A DNA stretch of 24,437 nucleotides, taken from a virus. The DNA lies in IMG/VR virus record IMGVR_UViG_3300023174_002401, positions 1 to 24,437 of that record; one strand, given 5' to 3'. Positions 5,992 through 13,631 of the stretch are shown piece by piece. Positions within the stretch are counted from its first letter, which is position 1. Each line of letters starts with the position of its first letter. The position numbers and the translations under genes are program-made. The notes under the pieces were generated by a model. It did not search any database. It was given only the letters and a program-made list of their open reading frames with translations, and had not been told where the DNA came from.

Positions 5992-6085
5992 AAGCCAGAC
6001 ACCACAGTTCTAGGCCTAATTTGTATAATAAAAAAACAACAACGGGACCTAATAATAAACTTAAATAAAAATATTTTTCCTTCAT
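5975..6085 (-). CDS. 36-aa membrane peptide leading the receptor gene
   Basis: ATG 6085 to TAA 5975. MKEKYFYLSLLLGPVVVFLLYK gives a short charged start and a hydrophobic helix, followed by LGLELWCLAYAFIH. It lies directly downstream of the minus-strand sigma70 promoter and overlaps the receptor start by 17 nt in another frame, so it could couple receptor translation, act as a leader peptide, or be a small membrane partner. No family recognised. Confidence 0.5.
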   Translation of the reverse strand: MKEKYFYLSLLLGPVVVFLLYKLGLELWCLAYAFIH

Positions 6086-6095
6086 ATGTTTATTT

Positions 6096-6124
6096 ATTCT
6101 ATCATAAATTGTTCAAATTGTCAA
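6096..6124 (-). promoter_or_regulatory. Sigma70-type promoter for the receptor operon
   Basis: On the minus strand, TTGACA (6124-6119), a 17-nt spacer, and TAGAAT (6101-6096). This is a consensus -35 with a one-mismatch -10. The predicted start lies about 4 nt before the ATG at 6085. Confidence 0.75.
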
Positions 6125-6152
6125 CTTATTTACATCAATAAATAGTGTTGAC
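6120..6152. promoter_or_regulatory. Dyad between divergent promoters (possible operator)
   Basis: GTCAAC (6120-6125) and GTTGAC (6147-6152) are inverted copies, and inside them ATTTA and TAAAT are also inverted around a CATCAA-type centre. Part of the symmetry is forced by two opposed TTGACA boxes, but the inner arms are extra. It could bind a regulator that controls both genes together. Confidence 0.4.
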
Positions 6153-6176
6153 ATTAAGTATATTTTAATGTATAAA
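6148..6176 (+). promoter_or_regulatory. Sigma70-type promoter for the 375-aa gene
   Basis: TTGACA (6148-6153), a 17-nt spacer, and TATAAA (6171-6176). The ATG at 6184 lies only 7 nt after the -10 box, so the mRNA should be nearly leaderless. It is arranged back to back with the receptor promoter; the two -35 boxes are 23 nt apart. Confidence 0.75.
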
Positions 6177-6183
6177 AACTCAT

Positions 6184-7311
6184 ATGAAACCTAAAGCTCC
6201 TAAAGATACAGAACAAAAAGATAAGATTAAAGTAACTGAAAAGATAGATGTAAAAAGTCGTCTTGGTTATTTTTCTGAGTTTGTAACTGCTTATGAACTT
6301 GCCATTATAATAGATAGAAACAAAGGCAAACTTACAAGTAGAAGTAAAATTGAATTACTTAAACAAAGTATGAATCTTAGAAGAAACGAATTAATAAGAT
6401 TAAAAGTTTCGGCTGATGAATTAAAAAGACAAGAAACAGGCGGTAAAGTTATAGCCAATCAAATATTCAAAGATTTAATTTTGAATGGTAAAGAAGGTAA
6501 TGATTATCATACTTTAGAATTTGATATAGAATTAACTGGTGATAGTGCCAAAGGTGTAGAGAAAGCAGACGTTGTTGTTACTGTAAAACGTCCATCTAAA
6601 AAACAAATTGTAGATAGAATTGCTGCCTCATTAAAAACTTATAAAACACCAAATATTAATTTAGCAAACTCTACATTTACAAGTTTATTAAAAGTTCTTT
6701 CAGGTGATGATGAATATGAAAATAAAACATTACAAAAATTTGAACACATTATATTTACAGGTATGGTTGCTGAGTTTATGAAAATTAAAAAAATTAAAGA
6801 TAAAAAATTTGCTGAAGATGCTGTAGGTTCAGGTGAGAAATTTTTAAAAGAATATGGTTCTGCTTTATTTGGTAAAATAAAAGAAGCGGGCAGAGCAGCA
6901 TCGAAAGCTTCACATAAAGAAGTATCTAAACTAATTATAGGAGAATTTGATAAATTGTATAAAGATAATAAAAAGAAAATGAATCAAAATTTATTACATC
7001 TAATAGGTATGGATGGAGGTGATGATTTTTATGCCGCTATAGGTACTGCTGGCAAACAAAAAGTTTTATCATCAAGACAAAGTAAAGAAATGAAAGAATT
7101 TTTAGAATCGGTTAAAACAAATAAATTAAATGTTAATATGAAACCTAGTGATAGTGGTAATGCTATTGATGTTAGTATTCAGTTAGATAAAGAAGTAATT
7201 GCTAAATCTACAATAAGTTTTACAGATACCGGTATTGGTTCTGGTGGTATGACTAAAAGTAAAGGTGCCGGTAAAACAAACTTTTGGTTTAATGTTAAAG
7301 AGTTTATGTAA
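6184..7311 (+). CDS. 375-aa protein of unknown function, possible PD-(D/E)XK-like nuclease
   Basis: No family recognised with confidence. A Lys-rich disordered start (1-24) is followed by SRLGYFSEFVTAYELAIIID (Glu32). A later segment reads LEFDIELTGDSAKGVEKADVVVTVKR with Asp129, then IAASLKTYKTPNINLANSTF with Lys151. An early Glu, then KADVVV and an SLK strand, resemble a degenerate restriction-endonuclease-type core seen in some phage proteins, but the expected acidic residue before the Lys is Ser. The C-terminal third is helical and basic, then ends in beta strands with Gly/Ser-rich TGIGSGGMTKSKGAGKTNF. It has its own sigma70 promoter and no ribosome site, unlike the late genes around it. 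It could alternatively be a structural or DNA-binding protein. Confidence 0.6.
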   Translation: MKPKAPKDTEQKDKIKVTEKIDVKSRLGYFSEFVTAYELAIIIDRNKGKLTSRSKIELLKQSMNLRRNELIRLKVSADELKRQETGGKVIANQIFKDLILNGKEGNDYHTLEFDIELTGDSAKGVEKADVVVTVKRPSKKQIVDRIAASLKTYKTPNINLANSTFTSLLKVLSGDDEYENKTLQKFEHIIFTGMVAEFMKIKKIKDKKFAEDAVGSGEKFLKEYGSALFGKIKEAGRAASKASHKEVSKLIIGEFDKLYKDNKKKMNQNLLHLIGMDGGDDFYAAIGTAGKQKVLSSRQSKEMKEFLESVKTNKLNVNMKPSDSGNAIDVSIQLDKEVIAKSTISFTDTGIGSGGMTKSKGAGKTNFWFNVKEFM

Positions 7312-7450
7312 AATTTAAATTGTCAACCTCTTTACACCAATCATCAATTTCTTCTTTTAGCATAACATTAGAAAATCCTTTGTACTTAACTAGGTAACAT
7401 TTCCCCCAAGCACCAACGTAATTAATATCAATGATTTCTGGTTTATCCAT
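7304..7450 (-). CDS. 48-aa hypothetical protein
   Basis: ATG 7450 to TAA 7304. It encodes a soluble-looking peptide with Trp and Cys residues (NYVGAWGKCYLVKYKGF, EEIDDWCKEVDNL). Its start overlaps the end of the upstream membrane-protein gene by 8 nt, and its end overlaps the convergent 375-aa gene by 8 nt, filling the gap exactly. No family recognised. Confidence 0.55.
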   Translation of the reverse strand: MDKPEIIDINYVGAWGKCYLVKYKGFSNVMLKEEIDDWCKEVDNLNFT

Positions 7451-7670
7451 TTATATAATATATAATAAGACCTATTGTAGTAACAACGGCAAATATTAAA
7501 TTGGTAACAATTAAAGACATTTCTTTCCACATAATACTTACTATTAACCATACAATAGCACCTAGTCCTAATATGATTGGACCGGCAGGATAATAACCAA
7601 GTGAATTGACTAAACTACCAACAATTAATATACCGGTAGCAACCCATTTTAAAATTTGATCTGTTTTCAT
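7443..7670 (-). CDS. 75-aa membrane protein, two to three helices
   Basis: Begins MKTDQILKWVATGILIVGSLVNSLGYYPAGP, then IILGLGAIVWLIVSIMW and LIVTNLIFAVVTTIGLIIYYI: three hydrophobic segments with short turns. The arrangement resembles small inner-membrane proteins common in marine T4-like phages, whose function is not known. It starts 2 nt after the 96-aa gene and overlaps the next by 8 nt, so it is part of a minus-strand mini-operon beginning at 8097. Confidence 0.7.
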   Translation of the reverse strand: MKTDQILKWVATGILIVGSLVNSLGYYPAGPIILGLGAIVWLIVSIMWKEMSLIVTNLIFAVVTTIGLIIYYING

Positions 7671-7672
7671 AA

Positions 7673-7963
7673 TTATCTTTCGTAAATAGCAAACGTATCG
7701 GCATAAGTTCTATGAACGTAGTCTCTAGGCCTACGGTAATATCTATAACCATTAGGAAAATATTTACTAGAACCTCTATAACGTATTCTTAAAGGTTGAA
7801 CCATTTTAGAATAAGAATAAAATATACCTAAAAATTGTATAGGTATTCCTTTAGCAACGGAACGTTCACAATCTGATGAACGATATTGATTGATAAGGCC
7901 TTCGGCCGACAATAATACATCTTTAAACTTTTGTGTATTCATAATTTTATCAGCGTATTTCAT
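7673..7963 (-). CDS. 96-aa basic hypothetical protein
   Basis: ATG 7963 is preferred: it overlaps the stop codon of the upstream 44-aa gene as TAATG, indicating translational coupling; a TTG three codons earlier is less likely. A helical N-terminus (MKYADKIMNTQKFKDVLLSAEGLINQYRSSDCERS) precedes a Tyr/Arg-rich C-terminus (IRYRGSSKYF, GYRYYRRPRDYVHRTYADTF). No family recognised; the Arg/Tyr-rich tail could bind nucleic acid or lipid head groups. Confidence 0.6.
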   Translation of the reverse strand: MKYADKIMNTQKFKDVLLSAEGLINQYRSSDCERSVAKGIPIQFLGIFYSYSKMVQPLRIRYRGSSKYFPNGYRYYRRPRDYVHRTYADTFAIYER

Positions 7964-8097
7964 TAAATACAACCTATAATACAGTTAGCAGTACCATAAG
8001 CAACCATATATTTTGCTCCAATGTAAAATAAAGCGTAACTTCCTAGTACAATAGCAGCAACAAGTAACAATGATTTAACATCTTCTTTAGTAAACAT
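7963..8097 (-). CDS. 44-aa single-pass membrane peptide
   Basis: ATG 8097 to TAA 7963. MFTKEDVKS precedes a hydrophobic helix (LLLVAAIVLGSYALFYIGA), then KYMVAYGTANCIIGCI with two cysteines. First gene of a minus-strand run of four. Upstream there is a plausible TTGTTT, 17 nt, TATATT promoter on the minus strand. No family recognised. Confidence 0.55.
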   Translation of the reverse strand: MFTKEDVKSLLLVAAIVLGSYALFYIGAKYMVAYGTANCIIGCI

Positions 8098-8260
8098 TTA
8101 TTTTATTTTTTTGTTGTTAATATACATATAATATACACTGTATTTTTGATTAAAACAAGCGAAAAAAGCACTTTTTTTAAAGAAATAAAGCAACAAAATC
8201 AGTAACTTAAATAAATGTTGTAAAAATACAACACAAAAAATCATTATAAATAGTAAATAT
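8098..8260. promoter_or_regulatory. Divergent intergenic region with hairpin and late promoter
   Basis: AT-rich spacer with no gene. It holds a minus-strand promoter candidate for the 8097 run, an A6GCACT7 tract near 8162-8178, a perfect hairpin TGTTGTA-AAAA-TACAACA (8216-8233), and the plus-strand late box TATAAATA at 8245-8252, 8 nt before ATG 8261. Confidence 0.5.
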
Positions 8261-8392
8261 ATGATTGATTTTGACAAAATTGATGATTTATCATTTATGA
8301 TTGATGATATTGATTCGAAAAAACTAAAAAAGGCAAAAAATTATGGCAAGAAAAGTAGCAGGAAACACAAACGCATCAAAAAAAACAAGTAA
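8261..8392 (+). CDS. 43-aa acidic-to-basic hypothetical protein
   Basis: ATG 8261 lies 8 nt after the TATAAATA box. The N-terminal half is acidic and hydrophobic (MIDFDKIDDLSFMIDDID); the C-terminal half is Lys/Arg-rich. Its last 50 nt overlap the next gene in a different frame, so the basic half may be a by-product of that A-rich region. No family recognised; it could instead be untranslated leader of the following gene. Confidence 0.4.
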   Translation: MIDFDKIDDLSFMIDDIDSKKLKKAKNYGKKSSRKHKRIKKNK

Positions 8393-8492
8393 ACCAAAAA
8401 GAACAAGCATTGGACGTGGATTTCACAGCAAATGTATGATGAATAAACACAAAAGAAGAAGTTTTAAGAAATATAGAGGTCAAGGTAGATAA
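8343..8492 (+). CDS. 49-aa basic conserved phage protein
   Basis: ATG 8343 to TAA 8492. Highly basic: MARKVAGNTNASKKTSKPKRTSIGRG start and a KHKRRSFKKYRGQGR end. From memory, small proteins with a TSIGR segment and a terminal YRGQGR are widespread next to baseplate genes in T4-like cyanophages, with no known role. Its stop overlaps the PAAR start as TAATG, so the two are co-translated. The charge suggests binding to nucleic acid or an acidic protein surface. Confidence 0.75.
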   Translation: MARKVAGNTNASKKTSKPKRTSIGRGFHSKCMMNKHKRRSFKKYRGQGR

Positions 8493-8755
8493 TGCCAGGC
8501 GTTGCTCGCAAGAATAAAGACATAGCGGGCGGTGTTGCTATTGAAGGAAGTCAAAATGTTTTAGTAAATGGTGATGGTGTAGTTAGAATTGGAGATAAAG
8601 TAGCAAGCCACGGCTTACCTCCACATCAACCAACGCCTCCTATGGTTCAAGGTTCACAAAATGTATTTGTAAATGGTATTGGTATAGTAAGAGCTGGTGA
8701 TAAAGCAAATTGTAATCATAATATCACAGGTTCTTCAAATGTTTCAGTAAACTAA
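8492..8755 (+). CDS. PAAR-repeat tail spike tip protein
   Basis: Forms the sharp metal-stabilised cone at the end of the gp5 spike in contractile tails. The 87-aa product has the PAAR pattern: MPGVARKNKDIAGG, GSQNVLVNGDGVVRIGDKVASHG, then a second GSQNVFVNGIGIVRAGDK repeat. His40, His45, Cys74 and His76 are the likely metal ligands, an arrangement known to bind Zn or Fe in this family. Length is typical for a stand-alone PAAR protein. Coupled to the basic protein before it; gp25 follows after 16 nt with its own late promoter. Confidence 0.92.
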   Translation: MPGVARKNKDIAGGVAIEGSQNVLVNGDGVVRIGDKVASHGLPPHQPTPPMVQGSQNVFVNGIGIVRAGDKANCNHNITGSSNVSVN

Positions 8756-8763
8756 TATAAATA
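8756..8763 (+). promoter_or_regulatory. T4-type late promoter before gp25
   Basis: TATAAATA ends 8 nt before ATG 8772. The T4 geometry puts the transcript start about 3 nt before the ATG, so transcripts from here would be leaderless. No ribosome site is visible in between. It starts immediately after the PAAR stop codon. Confidence 0.6.
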
Positions 8764-8771
8764 TTAACACT

Positions 8772-9197
8772 ATGCCAAATTACGATGCCAGTTCTACGAA
8801 TACTAGCAAGCGAGCTAATGTAAAATATAAAGATTTGGATTTAGATTTTGGTCGTAATACAGTAACAAGTGATGTAAATAAATTAACAGATGTTGAAGCT
8901 GTTAAAAGAAGTGTTAGAAATTTAATTAATACATCACACTTTGAAAGGCCTTTTCATCCAGAAATAGGTTCTAGTGTTAGAGCAATGTTGTTTGAATTGA
9001 TGACACCACTTACAGCATTAAATCTTCAAAGAAAAGTACAAGAAGTTTTAGTTAATTATGAACCAAGAATTAAATTGGTACAAATAGCTGCTAGACCAAA
9101 TTATGATAGTAATGCTTATGATTTAAGTATTTATTTTTATATTATAGGTTCTAATGAACTAATAAATGTAGAAACGTTTTTAGAAAGACTAAGATAA
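8772..9197 (+). CDS. 25: Baseplate wedge protein gp25
   Basis: Wedge component at the interface of tube, sheath and baseplate, related to the lysozyme-like GPW/gp25 family of contractile machines. The 141-aa protein shows the family core: LDLDFGRNTVTSDVNKLTDVEAVKRSVRNLINTS, the FERPFHPEIGSSVRAMLFE motif, then LQRKVQEVLVNYEPRIKLVQI and a final pair of strands (YDLSIYFYIIG). Length and order match T4 gp25. gp6 starts 2 nt after its stop, as expected for the conserved gp25-gp6 pair. Confidence 0.95.
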   Translation: MPNYDASSTNTSKRANVKYKDLDLDFGRNTVTSDVNKLTDVEAVKRSVRNLINTSHFERPFHPEIGSSVRAMLFELMTPLTALNLQRKVQEVLVNYEPRIKLVQIAARPNYDSNAYDLSIYFYIIGSNELINVETFLERLR

Positions 9198-9198
9198 T

Positions 9199-11055
9199 AT
9201 GGCAAGTAACAAATTAGAAGTATCAGATTTTGATTTTGATAATATAAAATCAAATTTAAAAACATTTTTACAAAGTCAAACAGAATTTTCTGATTATAAC
9301 TTTGAAGGTTCAGGATTTGCCGTTCTTTTAGATATACTAGCATACAATACACATTATCTAGGTTTCAATGCTAACATGTTAGCTAATGAAATGTATTTGG
9401 ATAGTGCTGACATTAGAAAAAATATAGTATCTTTAGCAAAGATGTTAAATTATACTCCATCTTCTGTTAGAGCACCTATAGCAAATTTAAATATAACTGT
9501 AAATGACGCAACCGGTTCAACTTTAACATTAACAAAAGGAACTGCATTTGTAACTTCTGTTTTAGGAACAACTTATCAATACTTGACAAATCAAGATTAT
9601 ACTATTTCTCCTGTAAATGGTGTTTATAATTTTTCAAATGTAAATGTTTATGAAGGAACTTTAGTTACTTATAGATATGTTGTTGATAAAAATGATCCTG
9701 ATCAAAAATTTGTAATTAATAGTTTAAACGCTGACACAACCACATTAAAAGTTTCCATACAAAACAGTTCTACTGATACAATTACAAATATTTACTCTTT
9801 AGCTGGTGGATACAATGGTGTATCTAATACTTCTAACGTTTATTTTTTACAAGAAAACGAAGATGGAAAATTTGAAGTTTATTTTGGTGATGGTGTTGTA
9901 GGAACTTCTTTATCAGATGGTAATATTATAATATTGGAATATATTGTTACAAATAAAGATCAATCTAATGGTGCTTCCTCATTTACACTATCTACAACAA
10001 TCGGTGGATTTTCAGACGTGTCTATAAAAACAAATTCAGCATCACAAGGAGGAACAGAAGCTGAATCTAAAGAGTCGATTCGTTTTAATGCTCCTTTAAA
10101 TTATTCTGCTCAAAACAGAGCTGTAACAACAACAGACTATGAAACGATTGTTAAGTCGATTTATCCAAATGCTTTATCCGTAAGTGCTTGGGGCGGCGAA
10201 AATGATGAGACAGCAATATATGGTGTTGTTAAAATTGCTATAAAAGCAAAAAGCGGATCTACACTTACAAATTCAACTAAGTCAAGCATTGTTACAGCAT
10301 TAAAACCTTACAATGTTGCTTCTGTAAGACCTATTATTGTTGATCCTCAAATAACTTCTGTTTTAATTACAAGTAATGTTAAATACGATTCAAGATTGAC
10401 AACAAAAACTTCAGATACTTTAAAATCTGATGTTATTAATCAGTTAATAAATTACAATACTAATACTTTACAAAAATTTGATGGCATATTCAGATATTCT
10501 AAAGTAGTAGGATTAATAGATAATACAGATACTAGTATAGTGTCAAACATAACTACTATTAAAATTAGAAAAAATTTTACACCAACATTAAATTCATCTA
10601 CAAAATATGACATCTACTTTAGAAATTCATTATACAATCCTGTGGCAGGATATAATTCTTCTCAAGGAGGAATCTTAGAATCATCAGGATTTAAAATTAG
10701 TGGTGATACAAATAATGTTTATTATTTAAATGATGATGGTAATGGTAATATAAGAAGATATAGATTGGTTAATGGTGTTAAAACTTATGTGAACAATTCT
10801 CAAGGAACTATATATTACTCTACAGGTCAAATTGAAATATCATCTTTAAACATAACTAGTGTTGAAAATATTAGAAATCAAATATCAACAGCAATAGAAT
10901 TGACTGTAAAGCCAAATTCAAATGATATTGTTCCTGTACGAGATCAAATTGTAGAAATAGATATAGAAAATTCTTCAATCGCAGTTCAACCAGATACTTT
11001 TGTTGGAGGATCAGCAGAAGCAGGAGTAGGTTACACAACAGCAACTAGCTATTAA
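9199..11055 (+). CDS. 6: Baseplate wedge protein gp6
   Basis: Main ring-forming wedge protein of the baseplate. The N-terminus (FDFDNIKSNLKTFLQSQTEFSDYNFEGSGFAVLLDILAYNTHY, then ANEMYLDSADIRKNIVSLAKMLNYTP) is the gp6/Baseplate-J start motif. The middle part has NRAVTTTDYETIVKSIYPNALSVSAWGGE, the conserved baseplate J segment, and GGYNG/VYFGDGVVG turns. At 618 aa it is near T4 gp6 (660 aa). The C-terminus is Ser/Asn/Thr rich. It is packed between gp25 and the next gene with 2-nt gaps and no promoter in between. Confidence 0.94.
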   Translation: MASNKLEVSDFDFDNIKSNLKTFLQSQTEFSDYNFEGSGFAVLLDILAYNTHYLGFNANMLANEMYLDSADIRKNIVSLAKMLNYTPSSVRAPIANLNITVNDATGSTLTLTKGTAFVTSVLGTTYQYLTNQDYTISPVNGVYNFSNVNVYEGTLVTYRYVVDKNDPDQKFVINSLNADTTTLKVSIQNSSTDTITNIYSLAGGYNGVSNTSNVYFLQENEDGKFEVYFGDGVVGTSLSDGNIIILEYIVTNKDQSNGASSFTLSTTIGGFSDVSIKTNSASQGGTEAESKESIRFNAPLNYSAQNRAVTTTDYETIVKSIYPNALSVSAWGGENDETAIYGVVKIAIKAKSGSTLTNSTKSSIVTALKPYNVASVRPIIVDPQITSVLITSNVKYDSRLTTKTSDTLKSDVINQLINYNTNTLQKFDGIFRYSKVVGLIDNTDTSIVSNITTIKIRKNFTPTLNSSTKYDIYFRNSLYNPVAGYNSSQGGILESSGFKISGDTNNVYYLNDDGNGNIRRYRLVNGVKTYVNNSQGTIYYSTGQIEISSLNITSVENIRNQISTAIELTVKPNSNDIVPVRDQIVEIDIENSSIAVQPDTFVGGSAEAGVGYTTATSY

Positions 11056-11057
11056 TT

Positions 11058-13571
11058 ATGGCTAATTTTAAAAATAAGATATCTAATTTAATTACTTCAC
11101 AGGTACCAGATTTTGTACTTGAAGATCATCCTAAATTTGTAGAATTTTTAAAAACATATTACACATTTATGGAAGCTGCCGAATTGGTGGTTACTAGTGT
11201 TGAAACTACGGATGGCATAAGATTAGAAACTGAAACAAATCGAGAAAATAACTTATTATTAGACGGTTCTCGTCTCGAATCTGAAAAAACTATTTTAGAT
11301 GCTGGTGATAAAATAATATTAGAAAGTTCTTCTTATGGAAAATTTGTCAAAGGAGAAATTATAATAGGACAAACATCAAAAGCAACTTCTATTGTACTTA
11401 CTGAGGATTTGGATAATCGCAGATTGTTTATTGTAGCTCAAGATAAGTTTATACAAGGAGAAACTTTATTAGGTTCTTCTTCAAATGCTAGTGCTATAAT
11501 TAATAACTATAGACCAAATCCTGTAAATAATATACAAGAATTATTGAATTTTAGAGATCCTGATAAAGCCATATCCAATTTTTTAATTAATTTTAGAAAT
11601 GAATTTTTATCAACCTTTCCTGAAAATTTAAATGTTAATGTTAATAAAAGAAATTTAATTAAAAATGTAAAATCATTATATCAATCAAAAGGCACTAAAA
11701 AAGGAAATGAATTATTTTTTAGATTGTTATTCAATGAAACAGCAGAAACAATTTATCCTAGAGAACAACTACTAAGAGTGTCGGACGGAAAATTTACCAA
11801 AAATAGAATATTAAGATCGTTAGAATTAGAAGGCGAAACTTTAAATTTAATAGGTAGAACAATAACAGGCAGAACATCAAACGCAACAGCTATAGTTGAA
11901 AATGTAAGTAAATTTTTAATAGGATCAAGTACAGTTTCAGAATTTGTTTTAAACAAAGATAGTATGTTAGGAACATTTTTGGTTGGAGAACAAATAACAG
12001 GAACAATAACAGATACGGACGATATTTTAATTAAATCTATTATTACTGGAATTCCAATTTCACATACAATAACAAATTTTGGAGTTTTGCATTCAGAAGG
12101 AGAAAGTGTATCTATTGTTGGCGGAGGACAAGGATCTATCGTACAAACAAAATCTATTACCTCTGGTAGTATTTCTGAAATTATAATAGATAATCCAGGT
12201 ACAGGTTATTCAATTGGTGATGAATTAGTTTTTGATAATACAAACACTAACGGAGCAGGTGCTGCTGGATTTATTTCAATAGTAAATGGAGGAATAATAT
12301 TAGAAGATGGTTCAAATGATAGAATTGTTTTAGAAGAATCGACAACACAAGAAGATGCTTATTCAGGAAATAAATTTGTACAAGAATTTGGTACAGGTAT
12401 AGGAGACATTACGGATGTTTATTTGTATAATTCAGGAAATGGTTATACAAAATTACCTATAGTAACAATTGCCTCAACAGGTAATGATGCTATTTTAAAA
12501 AGTTATACTACTGATATAGGTGGTGTGTTAGATTTAAAAATATTAGAATATGGTAAAGGTTATGAAAACTCTCCTACTCCTCCTACTTTAATTTTATATA
12601 AAAATTTAATATTAACAAACACTTCAGGAATTTTTATAGAAGGAGAAACAGTAACAACAAGTACTTCTGTTACAGCAACGGTTGTTAATTATAATCAATA
12701 TACTGGATTGTTAGTGTTAAAAAATAGTTCAGGAACTATAACACAAAATTCTACAATATTAGGAAATTCTTCAGGTTCTACAGGAACAATTTTTAGATCA
12801 AATTCAGCAACAGCTTCTTTGACTGTTGGTTCAGTAGCTGATACTGAAGGAGTTTATATAAATGAAGATGGCTTTGTTTCAGAAAATACTATTAAAATAC
12901 AAGACTCTTTATATTATCAAGATTTTTCTTATGTTATAAAAGTAGGTCGTTCAATTGCAGAATGGAGAGACACTTTTAAAAAGACCATGCACACTTCAGG
13001 TTTTTATCTTACTGGTCAAGTTGATATTTCAACAAGATTAAATGCTAAAATAAGATTCCCAATTACTGGAGCTGTTTCTGGTCAAATTCAGGAACCTTTA
13101 TTCAGCATTATCAATACACTTTTTGGTACAATATTTGGTAGAAGATTGGGAACATTAACCGATGGCACAACAAAAAGAGCGGATGCTAATGTAGGATTTA
13201 ATGCTGATTTAGATCCTAATACTATACATCCTTTTACACCAGGAACTAGAGATGTAACTTTATATTCTCCTGCTATTGGCATTTCATTAACATCAAGAGT
13301 TAGAGGAGTTATTAATGGTATTACAGTTAATGATGGTTTTGTTTATGCTGGTCCTAGATATGAAACTATTAATAGAGAAATATTTAGAACCTTTAAACAA
13401 ACAGGAACAAATTATTCTATTGCGGAATTAAGTAATAATGTTACTTTTGGAACTAAAACATCATTGGACGGTAACGACAATACTCTTTTATTATGTTCTA
13501 GTAGTTTAGGTAGAGGCATTAAAACTAAATTAACTATGCCAGCTGAAATCACTATAACAACTACACCATAA
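11058..13571 (+). CDS. Large baseplate/tail structural protein (gp7 position)
   Basis: Sits where gp7 lies between gp6 and gp8 in T4-like phages and is likely a wedge component, but sequence likeness to T4 gp7 cannot be shown by eye. The start (VPDFVLEDHPKFVEFLKTYYTFMEA) and RNLIKNVKSLYQSKGTKKGNELFFRLLFNE (198-226) are motifs I associate with virion structural proteins of marine myophages. Between them and beyond are repeated small beta units of the form GE..xxG.TSxAxAxV at about 95-113, 129-148 and 258-280, and again near 525-545. Gly-rich GTGYSIGDELVFDN and NSGNGYTKLPIVTI segments follow. The C-terminus holds KVGRSIAEWRDTFKKTMHTSGFYL and a GRRLGTLTDGTTKRAD stretch. 837 aa, against 1032 for T4 gp7. 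Confidence 0.7.
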   Translation: MANFKNKISNLITSQVPDFVLEDHPKFVEFLKTYYTFMEAAELVVTSVETTDGIRLETETNRENNLLLDGSRLESEKTILDAGDKIILESSSYGKFVKGEIIIGQTSKATSIVLTEDLDNRRLFIVAQDKFIQGETLLGSSSNASAIINNYRPNPVNNIQELLNFRDPDKAISNFLINFRNEFLSTFPENLNVNVNKRNLIKNVKSLYQSKGTKKGNELFFRLLFNETAETIYPREQLLRVSDGKFTKNRILRSLELEGETLNLIGRTITGRTSNATAIVENVSKFLIGSSTVSEFVLNKDSMLGTFLVGEQITGTITDTDDILIKSIITGIPISHTITNFGVLHSEGESVSIVGGGQGSIVQTKSITSGSISEIIIDNPGTGYSIGDELVFDNTNTNGAGAAGFISIVNGGIILEDGSNDRIVLEESTTQEDAYSGNKFVQEFGTGIGDITDVYLYNSGNGYTKLPIVTIASTGNDAILKSYTTDIGGVLDLKILEYGKGYENSPTPPTLILYKNLILTNTSGIFIEGETVTTSTSVTATVVNYNQYTGLLVLKNSSGTITQNSTILGNSSGSTGTIFRSNSATASLTVGSVADTEGVYINEDGFVSENTIKIQDSLYYQDFSYVIKVGRSIAEWRDTFKKTMHTSGFYLTGQVDISTRLNAKIRFPITGAVSGQIQEPLFSIINTLFGTIFGRRLGTLTDGTTKRADANVGFNADLDPNTIHPFTPGTRDVTLYSPAIGISLTSRVRGVINGITVNDGFVYAGPRYETINREIFRTFKQTGTNYSIAELSNNVTFGTKTSLDGNDNTLLLCSSSLGRGIKTKLTMPAEITITTTP

Positions 13572-13576
13572 ATGAG

Positions 13577-13613
13577 TATAAATAATAATAAGTTTCAAAA
13601 ACTTGTATAAATA
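13577..13613 (+). promoter_or_regulatory. Tandem T4-type late promoters before gp8
   Basis: Two exact TATAAATA boxes at 13577-13584 and 13606-13613, 29 nt apart, in the only sizeable gap of the wedge cluster. The second is 18 nt before ATG 13632, leaving a short leader with a weak AAAGA ribosome site. They would boost gp8 and the giant downstream gene. Confidence 0.7.
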
Positions 13614-13631
13614 TAACTAAAGAAATTAACT

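Noticed and set aside
8162-8178. A6GCACT7 tract as a terminator
   Set aside because: The inverted arms are separated by too short a loop and the stem is only A-T apart from one pair; not convincing on either strand.
8300-8345. Possible programmed frameshift in the A-rich run joining the 43-aa and 49-aa frames
   Set aside because: The second frame is offset so that a +1 or -2 shift would be needed; no clear slippery heptamer in the right register, and the second gene has its own ATG.
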